Positions 60,232 through 64,000 of a DNA stretch of 64,000 nt are shown here, one piece after another. A program made the position numbers and the translations under genes. The notes beneath the pieces are model-generated. The model was not told the DNA's origin. It did no database searches and saw only the letters and a list, made by a program, of their open reading frames with translations. Position 1 is the first letter of the stretch; each line of letters opens with the position of its first letter. This stretch comes from Alicyclobacillus_A sp963788285 (lineage in GTDB: Bacteria; Bacillota; Bacilli; Alicyclobacillales; Alicyclobacillaceae): contig CAWBGB010000012.1 in the NCBI GenBank assembly GCA_963788285.1, positions 124,001 to 188,000 of the forward strand. The letters run 5' to 3'.

Positions 60232-60769
60232 TTAGATTGCACAGTGACGCCTGCCGTTGGTCAGTATTAACATCCCGAATAGGTTCAAACTCACCGATTG
60301 GATAGCGTAATTTATCCACTCTCCAGCCTCCTTGCTCAGTTCGGTAACGTATTGTACGGTAAATGGTCTATAGTTCCAATGTGACAGCAGCACAACTTTT
60401 CTTAAACCACTGTCCGACACATACCGTCACAACATGACGTATACTGCCTCTCAGGTAGGGCGGCGTGAGTGGCCGTCATCGGTCGTCGACGTAGGAGGGG
60501 TCGGCGACCACACATTAACGCCTGTCTTGCGTCGTGTGCCGTCGCACGTTTCGGCGTGGTCAGAAACAGTTGATCGATCCCTCCTACGGAAAAAGGCCCC
60601 ATTTCAGGAACCCGATGCGTCGTCGTTTACCATCTGAGATGATGGGCAGGTACCTGTTGTGAAGGTGCGATATTGTAGCGCGGCGGATACCGGAATCCGG
60701 TGTCCGCGACTCCGAAGTAATCCAGCATGAAATCCAATCCTCGTTGGCTAACGTGAAAAGTCCGCACAC
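60232..60769 (-). pseudogene. SRAP (YedK/HMCES-like) protein remnant
   Basis: The first frame starts MCGLFTLANEDWI, matching the MCGRFT start whose Cys2 crosslinks to abasic DNA in SRAP proteins, and goes on to GFLKWGLFP, the conserved RWGLIP block, before a stop at 60584. Later pieces in other frames, such as RSTVSDHAETC (like the NARAET block), LLSHWNYRPFTVQYVTEL and EAGEWINYAIQ, are weaker. The gene is broken by several changes. The start and WGLFP blocks are the main evidence. Confidence 0.5.
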
Positions 60770-60958
60770 GATTCATCGCCTCTAGCTCATCCACCTGCAT
60801 TCCTCAGGGTACTTACCCGGTTAGAAACCCTTAAACGTCACAGTACGCAGGTGATGTTGATCCGTTCTCTCCAGATACTGTTTGGGATAAAGAATCAATC
60901 CTCCTGGAAAATTACAAACGAAATTTCATCCTGATGATTAGTGAGGAGGTACGGGGAA

Positions 60959-61099
60959 ATGGCTGACAAGTGTTATTACTGTGAGCGCGACGTTGACCAT
61001 AGGCCGTACTATGTGACCTTTTATGAGACCGGAGAAGAACAGGACGAGTCATTGTGCGACATGTGCTATGCTGAATGGCTTGAGTCTCTGAAAGGCTGA
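60959..61099 (+). CDS. Small zinc-finger-like protein (46 residues)
   Basis: ATG 60959 has GAGGAGGT about nine bases upstream, one of the best sites in this part of the window. The product has CYYCERD at residues 5-11 and LCDMCYAEW at 32-40, a CxxC-CxxC pair that probably binds one zinc ion as in treble-clef or rubredoxin-like knuckles. No family is recognised. It is free of indels although its neighbours are decayed. Confidence 0.7.
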   Translation: MADKCYYCERDVDHRPYYVTFYETGEEQDESLCDMCYAEWLESLKG

Positions 61100-61109
61100 C
61101 CAGTCAAAT

Positions 61110-61960
61110 CTTAACTAATCCATCTGCATTCAGATAGATCTTTCCCCTGCAAGCGATTCAAATACGGCAATTCGCAGTTTGTGACTTTTACTTGATTCGG
61201 CAGCACAACCAGGGCTCAACCCACTGCGCATAGCGATCTTTCACTGTGTGAATCTGCCTTACAATCTCAAGGAATGCAAGCTTTTCTTCTAGTTTGAATC
61301 CGAACTCCGCGGTGGCTACTGGTTTGTTATACATCGTCAGGAAGTGAAGACCAACAATCAGCCCAAATTGCGGTTCTGTTCGGTAACCAAGGATCACCGC
61401 GTTGATTTCCTTCCAGTTCTTTATCTTGATCCAATCCAGTCGTACGACCGGGGTATCCGGGCGGTATATGCTGTCCTTACGCTTCGCCTTCCCAGTTCCG
61501 CCCCTCTGTCAGCTTCTTTAGTTGAATACCGGCCGCATCCATATACATCGTGAGCGTAATCCGTAATCACACGCGAGGGTTCAATGATTTCGGTTAAAAC
61601 GGCCTTACGATCTATCAGCGTTTCGCGTAAAAGGTTGCGGTCAGTATAAAGCACCGTCACACTCGACGAATGTCGTAGGATGGGTATTCACTGCCAACAT
61701 AATCTTTCCGTTCATCACAAATCCTGCCTCGGTAGACAAATCGAACACAGAACGACCATCGCGTAGGCAGATACCACACTCCAGGACAGCGGTGTGGGCG
61801 TGGATGCGGTGTATAGCGTCCTGCAGTTCCGGAAACTTGTTCGTCACACAGTTCCCCTGCGCATGTACACCTCAATTCGGTTACCCTGCTCATGAATGAG
61901 AATTCTCCATCCATCCCACGGGTCCGACTGTTCTCGAAAATGCAATTGCGAAGTGTAATG
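61110..61960 (-). pseudogene. ATP-dependent DNA ligase, decayed
   Basis: Minus-strand pieces in ligase order are DPWDGWRILIHEQGNRIEVYMRRG (motif I region, 61920-61850), TNKFPELQDAIHRIHAHTAVLECGICLRDGRSVFD (61845-61740), LLRETLIDRKAVLTEII (61630-61570), GIQLKKLTEGRNWEG (61550-61500), KRKDSIYRPDT with DWIKIKNWKEINAVILGYRT (61490-61380), and the OB-domain KPVATAEFGFKLEEKLAF to YAQWVEPWLCCRIK (61320-61188). The catalytic lysine of the KxDG motif reads P here. Several indels and stops separate the pieces, so no active ligase is made. Confidence 0.8.
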
Positions 61961-62176
61961 CGCGATGACGTCAAGGAGAAGCTACAGGCTGACTCTGCAA
62001 ACTTGAAACGCCTTTACGACGTTGCAGACCAGGAATGGAACGCGAAAGACTACCAAGATGGTGCCCAAGCATTGAAGTATTCCCATCGTGTGATCGAGGA
62101 CATCAACTACTACATAACGGAAAAGAGCAAGGAATACGGAGTGTCACACATCCAAGGCGGCTATCAGACGGTCTAG
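61940..62176 (+). CDS. Small helical hypothetical protein
   Basis: The frame encodes up to 78 residues from ATG 61940 (or 72 from ATG 61958). It is almost wholly helical and charged: VKEKLQADSANLKRLYDVADQEWNAKDYQDGAQALKYS, with a TPR-like look, then RVIEDINYYITEKSKEYG. No ribosome binding site is clear, and it overlaps the end of the decayed ligase gene on the other strand. The amino-acid pattern favours a real gene over a shadow frame. Confidence 0.5.
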   Translation: MQLRSVMRDDVKEKLQADSANLKRLYDVADQEWNAKDYQDGAQALKYSHRVIEDINYYITEKSKEYGVSHIQGGYQTV

Positions 62177-62342
62177 AGTTTCATCAACGCGCACATGAAA
62201 ACAGTTAGGGACAAACAAACGGCGGCCACCACCAAGACCGCTCGTCTGTTTACGTGAGATATATGAGTGTTACGGCATGAGAAGCAGTTAACTGACCACA
62301 ACCACAGGACCGCGGACGTCAGGGATTGAGAATTTCCAAGCA

Positions 62343-62525
62343 ATGAGACTGATAACAACTAGCGGCATGACAAGGCTGTTAAAGTTGTTTTCTACGCACG
62401 GAGCGATAACACTTTCCTTGGACGCCAAGCAGGAGTTTGTTGCAGAGTTGATGGAGAGAAAAATAGCGTTCCAAGCACGTTGGATTGAAGAGGAAGCCGA
62501 TTTGTGGGGCATTGAGAAAACCTAA
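62343..62525 (+). CDS. Small hypothetical protein before a terminator
   Basis: The frame encodes 60 residues. The C-terminal half (LDAKQEFVAELMERKIAFQARWIEEEADLWGIEK) is helical and charged like a real protein. The start is unclear, with ATGs at 62343 and 62367 and no strong site. A terminator follows 14 bases after the stop. No family is recognised. Confidence 0.4.
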   Translation: MRLITTSGMTRLLKLFSTHGAITLSLDAKQEFVAELMERKIAFQARWIEEEADLWGIEKT

Positions 62526-62538
62526 ATAGAGTCGGAGA

Positions 62539-62564
62539 AGGCGCGTCGAGAGTCGCGCTTTTTT
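62539..62564 (+). terminator. Terminator
   Basis: AAGGCGCG and CGCGCTTT form a stem with loop TCGAGAGT, followed by TTTT. The hairpin is nearly the same as the one at 63659 behind the protease gene. Confidence 0.8.
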
Positions 62565-62650
62565 GAGGACGAAAAGGAAACTTAAACTATCTGCCGAATG
62601 AAGTATATATGTCAGAATATTTTTATTTTTCAGGGGAGGGGGAATCTTTC

Positions 62651-63643
62651 TTGAACCGGAAATGGAAGATTGGCCTATCCACAATGGGAGCCTTGATTGC
62701 TGTCGGAGGGACGACAACGACATTTGCCTCATCTGATCCGTCAGACTTACCTGGCTGGATGCTTCCTTATTATCATGAGGTACATGATGGAGTCGATTTG
62801 ATGTGGCCATTTAGTGATGGGAAAATGCATCTGGATCAAAACTTCACGCGCTATGGGGCTATGTTTGCATTCGCCAAGGTGCAAAAGGAAATCGACACCC
62901 TAAATAGTCAACACAAATCTCTTCAAAACAGCGTAACATCAGACCAAAAAGAAATCAGTGCCTTGCAAACTCAAGTCCAGTCACTTCAAAGCGATGTAAC
63001 AGCGTTAAGCAAGATGTCTAACGAAGACCAACAGACAATTGACTTGGCTGCTTACGTTATGAAGTCTACTGGTATGGTAGTGGCGCAACACTCAGACACA
63101 CAGTCTGTAGCAGAAGGCGCGGCTTGGGTAATTGGAGACAATCAACACATTCTAACAGCATTCCACGTCATCAATAACGGCTCCACGGATGCTACCCAAT
63201 ACACACCGCCATCCAATATCACATTTCAGCTTGGAAAAAACCAGTACACCGCTACGGTTGACCGCTACGATGCGACTAATGACGTGGCTCTGTTGAAACT
63301 CAGCACTCCATTGACAGGCGTATCACCACTCCCGATTGCAACGGCTGATCCGGCACCTGGTACTGCGGTAATTGCTGTCGGTTCACCACTTGGCATGTAT
63401 GATTCGGTAACTAAGGGTGTGGTATCGTCTATCTGGAACGCACCCACAGGAGTTGAATACATCCAAACAGATGCAGCCACTAACCCTGGCAACTCCGGCG
63501 GTCCTTTAGTCAACTATCAAGGTCAAGTGATTGGTATGGACGATTTTGCTCCAGCATGGCAAGACGAAACTGGTCAAAGTCATATTGCGGATGGCATGGG
63601 CGAGTTCGTTTCTTGGAGATCGCTTATTCAATTCCAGCATTAA
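62651..63643 (+). CDS. Secreted trypsin-like serine protease with coiled coil
   Basis: The protein has 330 residues, starting at TTG 62651 behind GGGAGGGGG. A signal peptide (IGLSTMGALIAVGGTTTTFA) is followed by a short region with HLDQNFTRYGAMFAFAKVQ that resembles an SLH-type motif, then a heptad coiled coil (residues 75-125: LQNSV, ISALQTQVQSLQSDVTALS). The C-terminal domain is an HtrA-type trypsin fold with triad LTAFHVI, YDATNDVALLKL and TNPGNSGGPLVN. There is no PDZ domain. It probably acts outside the cell as a trimer or coiled-coil oligomer. Confidence 0.88.
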   Translation: MNRKWKIGLSTMGALIAVGGTTTTFASSDPSDLPGWMLPYYHEVHDGVDLMWPFSDGKMHLDQNFTRYGAMFAFAKVQKEIDTLNSQHKSLQNSVTSDQKEISALQTQVQSLQSDVTALSKMSNEDQQTIDLAAYVMKSTGMVVAQHSDTQSVAEGAAWVIGDNQHILTAFHVINNGSTDATQYTPPSNITFQLGKNQYTATVDRYDATNDVALLKLSTPLTGVSPLPIATADPAPGTAVIAVGSPLGMYDSVTKGVVSSIWNAPTGVEYIQTDAATNPGNSGGPLVNYQGQVIGMDDFAPAWQDETGQSHIADGMGEFVSWRSLIQFQH

Positions 63644-63658
63644 AACAAGGTTAGTCGG

Positions 63659-63684
63659 AAAGGCGTGTCGAGAGACGCGCTTTT
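63659..63684 (+). terminator. Terminator of the protease gene
   Basis: AAAGGCGTGT and ACGCGCTTTT form a stem (with one G-T pair) around a short CGAGAG loop, followed by CTTG. Confidence 0.75.
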
Positions 63685-64000
63685 CTTGTTGGAGGTTCGA
63701 TGTGCAACGTTTACCCAAGAACATATTAAAGACCGTACGTTACATACGGCAGGACACCACGCTAGAGCAGTTGTACCTTATCTTATCGAGCGGATCATCC
63801 CGCGCATGATTCGCTACAGGCGCAAGCAACTACTGGTTTTCATCGTGTCAATCGGAACCTCGTTATACTCTGCCGCCATCTGCATAGTGATGTGCAAATC
63901 GTCGAACAGGATCGAAAGCGCCTTAACCTTGTCTAAGGCGTAGTCCTTTTGTGGAAGTTATCACCGCTCAAAATGTGTAGACGAGGAAAACAGCCCATTC
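63685..64000. other. Right edge with a possible phage-regulator remnant
   Basis: On the minus strand a frame at about 63805-63950 reads KDYALDKVKALSILFDDLHITMQMAAEYNEVPIDTM between two stops, which resembles a helix-turn-helix of phage antirepressor-like proteins. It is too short to assign. The plus strand has an open frame without a ribosome binding site. Confidence 0.3.

Noticed and set aside
1..64000. CRISPR array, prophage structural genes or plasmid replication genes
   Set aside because: No regularly spaced repeats, capsid or terminase genes, or replication initiators were seen. The only phage hint is the short remnant at the right edge.

Overview
The window looks like a chromosomal segment of a Gram-positive, menaquinone-using member of the Bacillota. 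A relative of Alicyclobacillus is my best guess. The reasons are strong AGGAGG-type ribosome binding sites with frequent GTG/TTG starts, SAM-I and c-di-AMP riboswitches, YfmQ- and DUF1292-type proteins, an LCP wall enzyme, a SpoVB-like flippase, a menaquinone operon and a sulfocyanin-like copper protein. Base composition is moderate, with AT-rich patches around decayed genes. No rRNA, CRISPR array or replication origin was seen.

Layout. 1-2.6 kb: end of an MBL-fold gene, a NUDIX gene, a broken membrane gene and dapF. 2.8-8.2 kb: two identical tRNA-Leu(CAG) genes bracket a four-gene sugar-nucleotide/glycosyltransferase operon (NDP-sugar pyrophosphorylase, GT4, toroid protein, phosphomannomutase). 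8.25-11.6 kb: a group IIC intron interrupted by an IS110-family element whose bridge RNA can be read in full. 11.6-14.4 kb: small orphan genes and a broken LysM-NlpC/P60 gene behind a c-di-AMP riboswitch. 14.5-20 kb: scoAB, a flavin reductase, a Na+/H+ antiporter, a YgjP-like metallopeptidase, a sulfocyanin-like gene and a broken TlpA-like lipoprotein. 20-27.6 kb: menB-menE-menF-menD-menH on the minus strand and menA divergent; menC is absent. 27.7-36.4 kb: mainly transporters and decaying genes (DUF255/YyaL, EamA, esterase, VOC, DUF3052), plus gluQ. 36.4-38.4 kb: second copy of the intron. 38.4-41.9 kb: metN-metI and metQ, divergently transcribed from back-to-back promoters, each behind its own SAM-I riboswitch. 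42-47.2 kb: flippase, lipoate ligase, DUF1292, NUDIX, HAD phosphatase and alpha/beta hydrolase. 47.4-49.1 kb: an intact IS1182 element inside a terminator hairpin. 49-52.3 kb: a cation efflux pump, three tandem hotdog thioesterases and YceI. 52.4-54.2 kb: a second, frameshifted IS110-like element. 54.2-64 kb: LCP protein, adaA-ogt, YfmQ, decayed GT87, SRAP and DNA ligase genes, a nitroreductase, small zinc-finger and helical proteins, and a secreted trypsin-like protease.

Two themes stand out. First, accessory genes are heavily frameshifted (about fourteen broken genes) while the dap, men, met, sco and lpl genes are intact. This looks more like selective decay than uniform sequencing error. 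Second, mobile elements are nested and target RNA-structure signals: group IIC introns lie next to terminator hairpins, IS1182 sits in the tip of a terminator, and IS110 sits inside the intron. For the first IS110 element, all four bridge-RNA guides match its own ends and its actual target, and its two ends together would rebuild a promoter when the element is circular.
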